Origin: JANWYT01 sp046719465
GTDB lineage: Bacteria > Chloroflexota > Anaerolineae > Aggregatilineales > Phototrophicaceae
DNA length: 19,055 bases
NCBI GenBank assembly: GCA_046719465.1
Contig: JBDNCV010000067.1
Coordinates: 1 to 19,055, forward strand
Reading direction: 5' to 3'
Part shown: piece by piece, positions 1 through 6,509 of the stretch
Numbering within the stretch: position 1 is the first letter of the stretch
Layout of the letters: each line of letters starts with the position of its first letter
Notes under the pieces: generated by a model
Database searches by the model: none
What the model was told of the DNA's origin: nothing
The model's input: only the letters and a program-made list of their open reading frames with translations
Translations under genes and position numbers: made by a program

Positions 1-1
1 T

Positions 2-28
2 GGTGGAGACTATGCGCGAGATCGCTGA
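2..28 (+). CDS. phnG: Probable C-terminal end of PhnG (partial, cut by window edge)
   Basis: Reading frame 2 is open from the left edge to a TGA at 26-28 and would end a protein in GGDYARDR. PhnG, a C-P lyase core subunit, is normally encoded directly upstream of phnH, and characterised PhnG proteins end shortly after a similar (V)xGD motif. The frame overlaps the start of phnH by about 17 bp, the same tight packing seen at other junctions of this operon. Only eight residues are visible, so the call rests on position and a weak terminal match; it may simply be an open frame. Confidence 0.4.
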   Translation, partial: GGDYARDR

Positions 29-560
29 TGTGGCGCGTCGCACCGCCGAGGAAGCCCGCGACCGCGAGACGTTCCTCGCGCTGATGTGGAGCCTGAGCTA
101 CCCCGCGCGCCCGCATACGCTCCCCGTTGGCGACCCGCTGCATTTGATTGGGCATGCCCTGCTTGACCTCGAGACCAGCTTCTACACCCCCGATATCGCG
201 CTGATGCAGGCGCTGCACCGCACCGGCGCGCGCGCCACTCAGCCGCCGACAGCCGCTTACCACTTCTACGCGCAGTTAGACGATGCCGCATTGCGCACGA
301 TTTCCGAGGCCAGCGTGGGGACGTTGAGCTACCCCGATACGTCGGCTACGCTCATCATTGCGGCGAGTTTCAGCGGCGGCGCAGCGTATCGGCTGAGCGG
401 CCCGGGCATTCAAGGCAGCGCGGTCATCGCGCCGGCTTTGCCCCGCGAGTTCTGGGAGCGGCGCGCTCAAGCGCGCTTCCCGTTGGGTTGGGATGTGTTC
501 TTGGTTGAAGGCAGCCGCGTTATCGGGCTGCCGCGCAGCGCGCACGCCGTGGAGGTATAG
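12..560 (+). CDS. phnH: PhnH, C-P lyase core complex subunit
   Basis: The product is about 182 residues, close to the usual PhnH length (about 190). PhnH belongs to the PhnG2H2I2J2 core complex of carbon-phosphorus lyase and, with PhnG, I and L, is needed to couple phosphonate to ATP-derived ribose triphosphate; it is a PLP-transferase-like fold without the cofactor. The N-terminal segment FLALMWSLSYPARPHTLP is the family's characteristic region (the gene's first step after an FR/M-x-x-L-M-x-x-MS-x-PG pattern), and the C-terminal part has PLGWDVFLV, matching the G-x-D motif near the end of PhnH. I prefer the ATG at 12 because GGAG lies at 5-8; a GTG at 3 is also in frame, and the true start could be either. 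The gene is followed after 3 bp by phnI. There are no cysteines in the product. Confidence 0.9.
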   Translation: MREIADVARRTAEEARDRETFLALMWSLSYPARPHTLPVGDPLHLIGHALLDLETSFYTPDIALMQALHRTGARATQPPTAAYHFYAQLDDAALRTISEASVGTLSYPDTSATLIIAASFSGGAAYRLSGPGIQGSAVIAPALPREFWERRAQARFPLGWDVFLVEGSRVIGLPRSAHAVEV

Positions 561-563
561 AGG

Positions 564-1652
564 ATGTACGTTGCCGTCAAAGGGGGCGAACAAGCCATCC
601 AAAACGCCGAGGCGCTCTATCAGCACCTCAACGGGGCGATTACGCCTGCGCTCATCCACGATATCGAAACCCGCCTGCCCTACTTGATCGACCGTGTGAT
701 GGGCGAGGGGTCGCTCTACGCGCCAGAGCTGGCCGCGCTGGCCATCGCCCAGACCGGCGGCGACCTCTACGAGGCCGTGCTGCTGCTGCGCGCGTATCGC
801 AGCACACAGCCGCGCATCGCCTACGCTGCGCCGGTCAACCCCAAAGACCTGTTCACCGTGCGCCGCATCAGCGCTGCGTTCAAGGACATCCCGGGGGGGC
901 AGGTGCTGGGGCCAACGCTCGATTACAGCCATCGTCTGCTGCGCCTAGACCTGCTCGACGGCGCGCCACATGACCCACAGGCGGCCGAAGCCGATGCCCC
1001 CGCCAGCCCACACTACCCAGCGGTGGCCGATTGGCAGCGTGGGCAAGGCTTGATGCAGCCCCTGCCCGAGGCCGCGCCGATTAACCCAGCCGACATCCCC
1101 GACGTGACCAGCGACGCGGTGTTGTTCCCTGCCCCGCGCGAGCATCGCCTGCAAGCCCTCGCCCGTTCGGACACGGGCGGCACGCTCGCGCTGGGCTACG
1201 CCAGCATGCGCGGCTATGGCTTGATCCACCCCACGGTGAACGAGCTGCGGCTGGGCTATGCCGAGGTGATGGTGCAGCACCCTGTGACGGGCGAAGCCTT
1301 CAGCGCTGGGCGGGTGCGCGTCAGCCAAGCGGAGGTCGTCACCAGCGGCGGCGACAAGGGCAAAGAGACGCTCACGGCGGGCTTTGCGGCCACGCTGGGG
1401 TGGAACGAAGTCAAGCTCATCGCGGCCAGCACGCTCGACATGGAGATGAGCCAGTCTAACCCCCACCCCGCCCACACTGAAGAGTTCGTCATGTACCACA
1501 CCGAGCCGGTCGAGTCGTCGGGCTTCTGCATCCACTTCAAGCTGCCGCACTACGTGACGTTCGCCAGCACCATCGACAACATCCGCAAGGTGCAGGCCGT
1601 TGCCTATGACAACGCCCGCCCGATTGCATCCACCACGGAGCCGAACGCATGA
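564..1652 (+). CDS. phnI: PhnI, C-P lyase core subunit (nucleosidase component)
   Basis: The 362-residue product matches PhnI (about 355 residues) over its length. PhnI is the nucleosidase of C-P lyase: with PhnG, H and L it displaces adenine from ATP to form the ribose 1-phosphonate triphosphate, and it shares the active site with PhnJ. Family blocks are visible: MYVAVKGGEQAI at the N-terminus, GEGSLYAPELAALAIAQ near 50-67, RRISAAFKDIPGGQVLGPT near 99-117, ALGYASMRGYG in the middle, and HFKLPHY near the C-terminus. H324 and H329 in that last motif match the E. coli PhnI histidines (H328, H333) that bind metal at the PhnI-PhnJ interface. GGAGG at 551-555 lies 8 bases before the ATG. The stop overlaps the phnJ start as ATGA. 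Confidence 0.95.
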   Translation: MYVAVKGGEQAIQNAEALYQHLNGAITPALIHDIETRLPYLIDRVMGEGSLYAPELAALAIAQTGGDLYEAVLLLRAYRSTQPRIAYAAPVNPKDLFTVRRISAAFKDIPGGQVLGPTLDYSHRLLRLDLLDGAPHDPQAAEADAPASPHYPAVADWQRGQGLMQPLPEAAPINPADIPDVTSDAVLFPAPREHRLQALARSDTGGTLALGYASMRGYGLIHPTVNELRLGYAEVMVQHPVTGEAFSAGRVRVSQAEVVTSGGDKGKETLTAGFAATLGWNEVKLIAASTLDMEMSQSNPHPAHTEEFVMYHTEPVESSGFCIHFKLPHYVTFASTIDNIRKVQAVAYDNARPIASTTEPNA

Positions 1653-2602
1653 CGCAAACCCTCGAGACCCTCGCGCCGCCTGCGGGCACGTACAGTTACG
1701 GCTTCCTCGATGCGTTCGCCAAGCGCGAGCTGCGCCGCCGCACCTTGAAGGCCATCGCCATCCCGGGCTACCAAGTGCCCTATGCCAGCCGTGAACTGCC
1801 GATTGCGCGCGGTTGGGGAACAGGCGGCTTGCAAATCTCGCTGGCGCTGGTGGGGCCGGAGAGCGTCGTTAAGGTCATCGATCAAGGCGCAGATGACAGC
1901 GTCAACGCGGCCAACCTGCGCCGCTTCATCACGCGCATGTCGGGCGCAAGCACCACCACCGACGCGCTGGAGGCCACCATCCTACAAAGCCGCCACCGCA
2001 TCCCCGAGGAAATCCTGCGCGAGTATCAGACGCTTGTGCTGCAAGTGCCCGACCCTGAGCCGCTGCGCGCGGTGGAGAGCGACAGCTCCGTCGCGCATGA
2101 GATGCACGCCGATGCCAACTATGGCCAGATGTGGCTGGTGCTGTATGAGCAGTTGGTGCGCTTCAAGCAGTATGTGCAGGGGGCGAGCTACCCTGCGCTG
2201 GTCAACGGGCGCTATATGATCAGCCCGTCCCCTATTCCCCGCTGGGATAACCCCAAGCTGCACCAAGCGGCCCATCTGACGATCCTCTCCGCCGGGCGCG
2301 AAAAGCGCGTCTACGCCGTGCCGCCCTATACCGACGTGCGTTCGCTTGAGTTTGACGATGTGCCCTTCATGGTGGAGGATCAGCGCGGTTGGGTGTGCCT
2401 GCGCACCGGAGCCACCAACAAGTTCATGAACGAGATCCCGCTGGCGGATGGCAGCGCCGGGTACGAGCTGTCCGACACAGGCTACATCGAGAAGCTGCTG
2501 GCCAAGCAGCGCGGCACTGGCGCAGGCCCGGGGCCAACTTACTATGACGACGAAGGGAACTTCTACCATGACGGCATCGTCCAACGGCCACAGGACGTTT
2601 AA
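1649..2602 (+). CDS. phnJ: PhnJ homolog lacking most radical-SAM cysteines (C-P lyase)
   Basis: PhnJ is the S-adenosylmethionine radical enzyme that cleaves the C-P bond of 5-phosphoribosyl 1-phosphonate. This 317-residue product aligns closely with E. coli PhnJ (281 residues): LKAIAIPGYQVP (33-44, with G40 equal to the glycyl-radical residue Gly32), GWGTGGLQ, VKVIDQGADD, RHRIPE, NGRYMISPSPIP, AGREKRVYAVPPYT and LEFDDVPF are all present. The C-terminal domain also aligns (xLxDG, SDTGY), but E. coli Cys241/244/266/272 correspond to C250, T253, L274 and I280. C250 is the only cysteine in the protein. The usual [4Fe-4S] cluster and catalytic thiyl cannot form as known. The conserved non-cysteine residues around these positions argue against a frameshift. 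A further 37 residues follow I280. The start overlaps phnI by 4 bp. Family membership is certain; activity is not. Confidence 0.93.
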   Translation: MTQTLETLAPPAGTYSYGFLDAFAKRELRRRTLKAIAIPGYQVPYASRELPIARGWGTGGLQISLALVGPESVVKVIDQGADDSVNAANLRRFITRMSGASTTTDALEATILQSRHRIPEEILREYQTLVLQVPDPEPLRAVESDSSVAHEMHADANYGQMWLVLYEQLVRFKQYVQGASYPALVNGRYMISPSPIPRWDNPKLHQAAHLTILSAGREKRVYAVPPYTDVRSLEFDDVPFMVEDQRGWVCLRTGATNKFMNEIPLADGSAGYELSDTGYIEKLLAKQRGTGAGPGPTYYDDEGNFYHDGIVQRPQDV

Positions 2603-3389
2603 CGCGCCAGCGCTGGTGACGCATCTGCCGCTGCTGCAAGCCTACGGCCTGAACAAGACTTATGGGCAGGTGCAGGCGGTGCGCGATGTCTCACTGGAGG
2701 TCTACAGCGGTGAGGTGCTGGGGATCGTCGGCGAGAGCGGCAGCGGCAAGTCCTCGCTGCTGCGCCTGCTGAATTTGGAGGAAGCCCCCGACAGCGGCGA
2801 ATATCGCCTCAACGTCCTCGCTGATTACGGCGGGCAAAACCTGTTCACGCTGGATCGCGTACAGCGGCGCGACGTGCAAACACGCCACATCGGCATCGTA
2901 TATCAGAACCCGTACTTGGGGCTGCGCATGCGCTACAGCAGCAGCGGCAACGTGGCCGAGCGCCTGCTCATCGCGGGGCAGCGCAACTTCAAGCTGCTGC
3001 GCCATGCTGCCCGAACGTCGCTGGCTGCGTCCGAGTTCCCATTGGAGCGCATGGACGACCCGCCGCGCGTGCTGTCCGGCGGGATGCAGCAGCGCGTCCA
3101 ACTGGCGAAGGCGATCGCGCTTCAGCCGAGCGTGCTGCTGCTGGATGAACCGACGACCGGCCTTGACGTCAGCGTGCAAGCGCTCGTCCTCGACACGTTG
3201 AAACGGCTCCAACGCGAGCGGATCATGGCGATTGTGATTGTGTCGCACGATCTGGGGGTGATCCGCACGCTGGCCGACCGTGTCATGGTGATGCGCTACG
3301 GCCAAGTGGTCGAAACTGGCCTCACCGACCAAGTGCTCGAAGACCCGCAGCACCCCTACACCCAGCAGCTCGTCCACGCGAAGCTGTAA
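2568..3389 (+). CDS. phnK: PhnK, ABC-type ATPase of C-P lyase
   Basis: The 273-residue product has a full ABC ATPase core: Walker A GESGSGKS (55-62), Q-loop Gln113 in VYQNP, signature LSGGMQQ (169-175), Walker B VLLLDEP (189-195) and H-loop His227. There is no transmembrane partner nearby. PhnK binds the C-P lyase core complex and acts in the complex, not in transport. It resembles the oligopeptide-type ATPases, as known PhnK does, ending with DPQHPYTQQLV. I chose the ATG at 2568 because AAGGGA lies about 9 bases upstream; this start overlaps phnJ by 35 bp. In-frame ATGs at 2544 and 2448 lack a good ribosome site. About 20 residues precede the first conserved strand, slightly more than in E. 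coli PhnK (252 residues). Confidence 0.92.
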   Translation: MTASSNGHRTFNAPALVTHLPLLQAYGLNKTYGQVQAVRDVSLEVYSGEVLGIVGESGSGKSSLLRLLNLEEAPDSGEYRLNVLADYGGQNLFTLDRVQRRDVQTRHIGIVYQNPYLGLRMRYSSSGNVAERLLIAGQRNFKLLRHAARTSLAASEFPLERMDDPPRVLSGGMQQRVQLAKAIALQPSVLLLDEPTTGLDVSVQALVLDTLKRLQRERIMAIVIVSHDLGVIRTLADRVMVMRYGQVVETGLTDQVLEDPQHPYTQQLVHAKL

Positions 3390-3566
3390 GGGTGAGTAAC
3401 GAGGGATGAGGATCGAGTGCTGAGAGATGAGAGGCGCGTCCGGCGTATGCGCTGCGTTGTTCTCTGTTCGTTTGTGAGGGGCCTGACCGTAAGTAGTTCG
3501 AATGCAGGGACGACCCACAGGGCGACCCAATGCGATTCTTGTGGATAACATCAGTAAGGATGCGCC
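3390..3566. other. Non-coding insert between phnK and phnL with degenerate repeats
   Basis: This 177-bp spacer is the only sizeable gap in an otherwise overlapping operon. Its first 45 bases are purine-rich and repeat a loose GA(G)GATGAG pattern. At 3507-3529 there is a direct repeat, GGGACGACCCA then GGGCGACCCA, separated by two bases. I see no conserved coding frame. It ends with TAAGGA at 3555-3560, the ribosome binding site for phnL. It may hold a processing site or an internal promoter, but I see no consensus -35/-10 pair. Confidence 0.6.
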
Positions 3567-4289
3567 ATGCCTCTGTTAGATGTGCAGCAGCTGAGCAAGC
3601 GTTTTTATGTGGATCATCTGAACCGTGAGATTGCCACGTTTGACGACGTGAGCTTCACGCTGGAACCGGGCCAGTTCCTCATGGTGACCGGGCGCAACGG
3701 CATGGGCAAGAGCACCTTGCTGCGCTGCCTCTATCGGACGTATATCCCCACCAGCGGCCACGCCTATTACGCGCATGACCTCGACCGCGTCATTGACCTT
3801 GCCACCGCCGCCGATGTTGACATCGCCTATCTGCGGCGCAGCAGCATCGGCATGGTGACGCAGTTCCTGCGCCCGCGCCCCCGTGCCAGCGCCTATGACC
3901 TCGTGGCGGAGCCGCTGCAGGCGTTCCGCTATACCGAGAGCCGCATCCGTCCGCAGGTGGAGGCGATGCTCGAAGCGTTTGGCCTCAAGCCTGAACTGTG
4001 GAACGCCTACCCGACCACGTTCAGCGGGGGCGAGCAGCAGCGCGTCAACCTCGCGCGGGCGCTGATTGCCCCGCGCAAGCTGCTGCTGCTGGACGAGCCA
4101 ACCGCCTCGCTCGATGTGGCCGCCCGCGCCTATTTGACCCAACGGCTGGCCGAACTCAAAGCGGCAGGCGTGGCGATGATTGGCGTGTTCCACTTTCCTG
4201 AAGAAATTCGGCACTTGATCGACGGTGAGATTCAACTGGGCGGCCAACAGCCCGCCCCACTCGAGGAGGAACCCTATGTGGCTGACTGA
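3567..4289 (+). CDS. phnL: PhnL, ABC-type ATPase of C-P lyase
   Basis: The 240-residue product is a second ABC ATPase: Walker A GRNGMGKS (42-49), Gln99 in VTQFLRP, signature FSGGEQQ (152-158), Walker B LLLLDEP (172-178) and His209. The start RFYVDHLN and the sequence FLRPRPRASAYDLVAEPL are typical of PhnL rather than of a transporter ATPase. Genetically PhnL is needed with PhnG, H and I to form the ribose 1-phosphonate 5-triphosphate, and it is known to dock with PhnK on the core complex as a two-ATPase unit. TAAGGA lies 6 bases before the ATG. The 3' end overlaps phnM by 14 bp. Confidence 0.93.
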   Translation: MPLLDVQQLSKRFYVDHLNREIATFDDVSFTLEPGQFLMVTGRNGMGKSTLLRCLYRTYIPTSGHAYYAHDLDRVIDLATAADVDIAYLRRSSIGMVTQFLRPRPRASAYDLVAEPLQAFRYTESRIRPQVEAMLEAFGLKPELWNAYPTTFSGGEQQRVNLARALIAPRKLLLLDEPTASLDVAARAYLTQRLAELKAAGVAMIGVFHFPEEIRHLIDGEIQLGGQQPAPLEEEPYVAD

Positions 4290-5469
4290 TGCGCGGTTGG
4301 TGCTGCCGGATGGCGTGATGCGCGGCTCACTGCGGATTGAGGATGGGCATATCGCCGAGGTCGTAGAAGGCACGCCCGCCGCGGCCGATGTTGTGCCGCT
4401 CGACGGTTGGACGATCCTGCCCGGCATCGTTGACCTGCACGGCGACATGCTCGAACGCGACATTGAGCCGCGCCCGGGCGCGATGTTCCCGGTGGAGCTG
4501 GCGCTTTACGAACTGGACAAGCGCCTCGCAGCCGCAGGCATCACCACGGCTTACGCGGCGGTGTCGTTCGCATGGCAGCAAAATGATCTGCGTTCGCAAG
4601 AGAAGGCGCAGGAGATCATCCGCGTGATCAACGCCAAAGCGCCTGAGCTTCTGGTGGATATGCGCGTCCACGCCCGCTTTGAGGTCACCAACCCCGCCAC
4701 TGCGCCTATTTTGGCGTCCTTGATCGACGCGCAGCAGGTGCATCTCGTCTCGATCATGGATCACACGCCCGGGCAAGGCCAGTACAAGAACATCCCTAAA
4801 TATGTCGACTTCATGACGCGCTGGCTCGGCTTTGACCCATCCAAGATCGGCGTGGACATCGTGGATCGCATCACGAACGCGATCGAGGAAAAAGTAGTAG
4901 AGCCGCGCGATTGGGGCATCGTGGCCGAGGTGGCGCGGCTGGCGCGGCAGCACAACATCCCGCTTGCCAGCCACGACGACGACACCCCCGACAAAGTGAC
5001 CGAGCAGCACGCGCTCGGCGTGACAATCAGTGAGTTCCCCGTGAGCGAGGAGGCCGCCCGCGCCGCGCGTGAACGCGGCATGTACACCATCATGGGCGCG
5101 CCCAACGCCTACCGCGGCGCTTCCACCAGCAGCAACCTCAGCGCGCGCGACGCCATTCGCAAGGGGCTGGTCGACATCTTGGCCACCGATTACTTCCCGG
5201 CGGCCATGCTGCACAGCGCGTTCTTGCTGGCGCGCACGGGGGAACTGCCCCTCCACGAAGCGGTCAAGCTCATCAGCCAGCACCCAGCCGACGCAATGGC
5301 GCTGCACGACCGCGGGCGGATCGCCGTGGGCCGCCGCGCTGATTTGGTGTTGGTGGAAGCCACCGGAGAGCATCCGCGCGTGCGTGGGACGCTGCGGGCG
5401 GGCGTGCCGATCTACCGCGACAGCACCGCCCTGCATCAAGCCCTTTCAGCGCCCGCCGCGGGGGATTGA
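4276..5469 (+). CDS. phnM: PhnM, ribose 1-phosphonate 5-triphosphate diphosphatase
   Basis: PhnM removes diphosphate from alpha-D-ribose 1-phosphonate 5-triphosphate, giving the 5-phosphate that PhnJ cleaves. The 397-residue product is an amidohydrolase-fold protein with the expected metal-site motifs: LHGD (H55, D57) after PGIVD, VHARFE (H132), MDHTPGQGQY (H163), ASHDDDT (H233, D234, D235) and ILATDYFP (D305). The C-terminal GRIAVGRRADLVLV is the usual small beta-domain return of amidohydrolases. The start at 4276 is chosen because GGAGGA at 4265-4270 lies 5 bases upstream; it overlaps the end of phnL by 14 bp. An upstream in-frame ATG at 4225 lies well inside phnL and would add 17 unlike residues. 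Confidence 0.95.
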   Translation: MWLTDARLVLPDGVMRGSLRIEDGHIAEVVEGTPAAADVVPLDGWTILPGIVDLHGDMLERDIEPRPGAMFPVELALYELDKRLAAAGITTAYAAVSFAWQQNDLRSQEKAQEIIRVINAKAPELLVDMRVHARFEVTNPATAPILASLIDAQQVHLVSIMDHTPGQGQYKNIPKYVDFMTRWLGFDPSKIGVDIVDRITNAIEEKVVEPRDWGIVAEVARLARQHNIPLASHDDDTPDKVTEQHALGVTISEFPVSEEAARAARERGMYTIMGAPNAYRGASTSSNLSARDAIRKGLVDILATDYFPAAMLHSAFLLARTGELPLHEAVKLISQHPADAMALHDRGRIAVGRRADLVLVEATGEHPRVRGTLRAGVPIYRDSTALHQALSAPAAGD

Positions 5470-6122
5470 TGCGCTACGTCGAACATTTCACCAACATCGG
5501 GGATGCGACCAGCATCGGCATGAAGCCGCTGGGTGAGGAACCGGTGTTCCACAGCAACGTCTACATCGCGCGGAGTTCTTTCGGCCCGTGGACGGAAATC
5601 GGCGCGAACACGTCCATTGTGGAAACCACCTTCGGCGCATACAGCTATACCGCCGGGGACAATCAGATCATCTACGCCACGATAGGCAAGTTCAGCAACA
5701 TCGCTTCGCACGTGCGCATCAACCCGGGCAACCATCCGATGGAGCGCGTGACGCTGCACCACATGACCTACCGCCGCGCAATGTACGGCTTTGGGGCAGA
5801 TGACGAAGCTTTCTTCCAGTGGCGGCGCGATCATCACTGCGCCATCGGCCACGATACATGGCTGGGGCATGGGGCGATCATCATGCCCGGCGTGAGCGTG
5901 GGCAATGGCGCAGTCGTCGGCAGCGGCGCAGTCGTTACGAAGGATGTGCCGCCTTACATGATCGTGGTGGGCGTGCCCGCTCGCCCGCTGCGGATGCGCT
6001 TCCCACAAGAGACCGCCGACGCGCTCCAGCGCATCGCATGGTGGGATTGGGATCATGACACGCTGCGCGCCCGGCTGGACGAGATGAACGACGTGAGATC
6101 GTTCATCGAGCGCTACGGCTAG
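5469..6122 (+). CDS. Hexapeptide-repeat acyltransferase-like protein of the phn operon
   Basis: The 217-residue product has imperfect hexapeptide repeats of a left-handed beta helix (for example IGANTSIVETTFGAYS, and IGHDTWLGHGAIIMPGVSVGNGAVVGSGAVVTKDVPPY at 136-172), like xenobiotic acetyltransferases. It fits the family of hexapeptide transferases recurrently linked to C-P lyase operons (phosphonate metabolism transferase, hexapeptide repeat family). GNHP near position 82 and H137 and H144 are plausible acceptor-site residues. The substrate is unknown; acetylation of an aminophosphonate or a ribose phosphonate intermediate is a guess. The ATG at 5469 overlaps the phnM stop by one base (TGATG). 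The gene ends the operon; a small hairpin, CGCTA/TAGCG with a four-base loop (6111-6124), spans its stop. Confidence 0.88.
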   Translation: MRYVEHFTNIGDATSIGMKPLGEEPVFHSNVYIARSSFGPWTEIGANTSIVETTFGAYSYTAGDNQIIYATIGKFSNIASHVRINPGNHPMERVTLHHMTYRRAMYGFGADDEAFFQWRRDHHCAIGHDTWLGHGAIIMPGVSVGNGAVVGSGAVVTKDVPPYMIVVGVPARPLRMRFPQETADALQRIAWWDWDHDTLRARLDEMNDVRSFIERYG

Positions 6123-6509
6123 CGGTGCTCGTTCTAGTCACTTTTCACAAAAGCCTCGTGATGAAACCTCGTTCCTTGCCCATTGGCGCAGTCAGGATGT
6201 TTATCAACCTTTCATTTTTCACAGTGGCGATGAGCGCTCCGTATTGTCGTGTTTAGTCTGCCTCAACGCCTGACTTAGCGTGCTTGCAGCGATGTCTTTT
6301 GACTATGAGAATTTACTTGGCGGCGGTTTTTTTGTCACAATTCATCAAAAAGCAGGCCTTTGATCCTTTATAAGCCATTTCAAGGCACATTTTTAGCGAC
6401 TTTACACAAAACAACCCCTGCAAAGTTCGGTTGGTATAGCGCAATTCACTAAAGCACCTCCCCGCTATAATGCGCGCAGTGTTTACACTCAGTCGCAAAG
6501 GATATGAGC
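6123..6509. other. AT-richer regulatory region between the phn operon and glnA
   Basis: This stretch of almost 390 bp has no convincing gene on either strand and is distinctly richer in A and T than its surroundings. It contains the glnA promoter near its right end, a T-run at 6327-6333 without an obvious stem, and a short inverted repeat GTGT-TT-ACAC at 6479-6488 close to the expected transcription start. I find no clear intrinsic terminator for the phn operon. A 61-codon frame on the minus strand (6313-6498) has no family features. Confidence 0.6.
6443..6471 (+). promoter_or_regulatory. Probable sigma70-type promoter of glnA
   Basis: A perfect TATAAT lies at 6466-6471, about 38 bases before the chosen glnA start. 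The -35 position is poor: AATTCA at 6443-6448 with a 17-bp spacer, or TTCACT at 6445-6450 with a 15-bp spacer. Transcription would begin near 6478, close to the inverted repeat GTGTTTACAC (6479-6488), which could be an operator. A weak -35 would fit activator-dependent control, but that is inference. Confidence 0.55.

Noticed and set aside
2396..2488. Frameshift or sequencing error as the cause of the missing PhnJ cysteines
   Set aside because: Non-cysteine family residues between and after the sites (G, T, E, L, D, SDT, Y) stay in the same frame, and the changes are separate substitutions.
2448..2567. Longer PhnK start
   Set aside because: It would read through phnJ in another frame with no homology; the ATG at 2568 has a ribosome site.
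3576..4463. Long minus-strand frames opposite phnL, phnM, menD and other genes
   Set aside because: They lie opposite well-supported genes, are rich in His, Arg and Ala as expected for GC-rich shadows, and show no family motifs.
6313..6498. 61-codon minus-strand frame in the glnA upstream region
   Set aside because: It has no recognisable motif and overlaps the promoter; it could be chance in AT-richer DNA.
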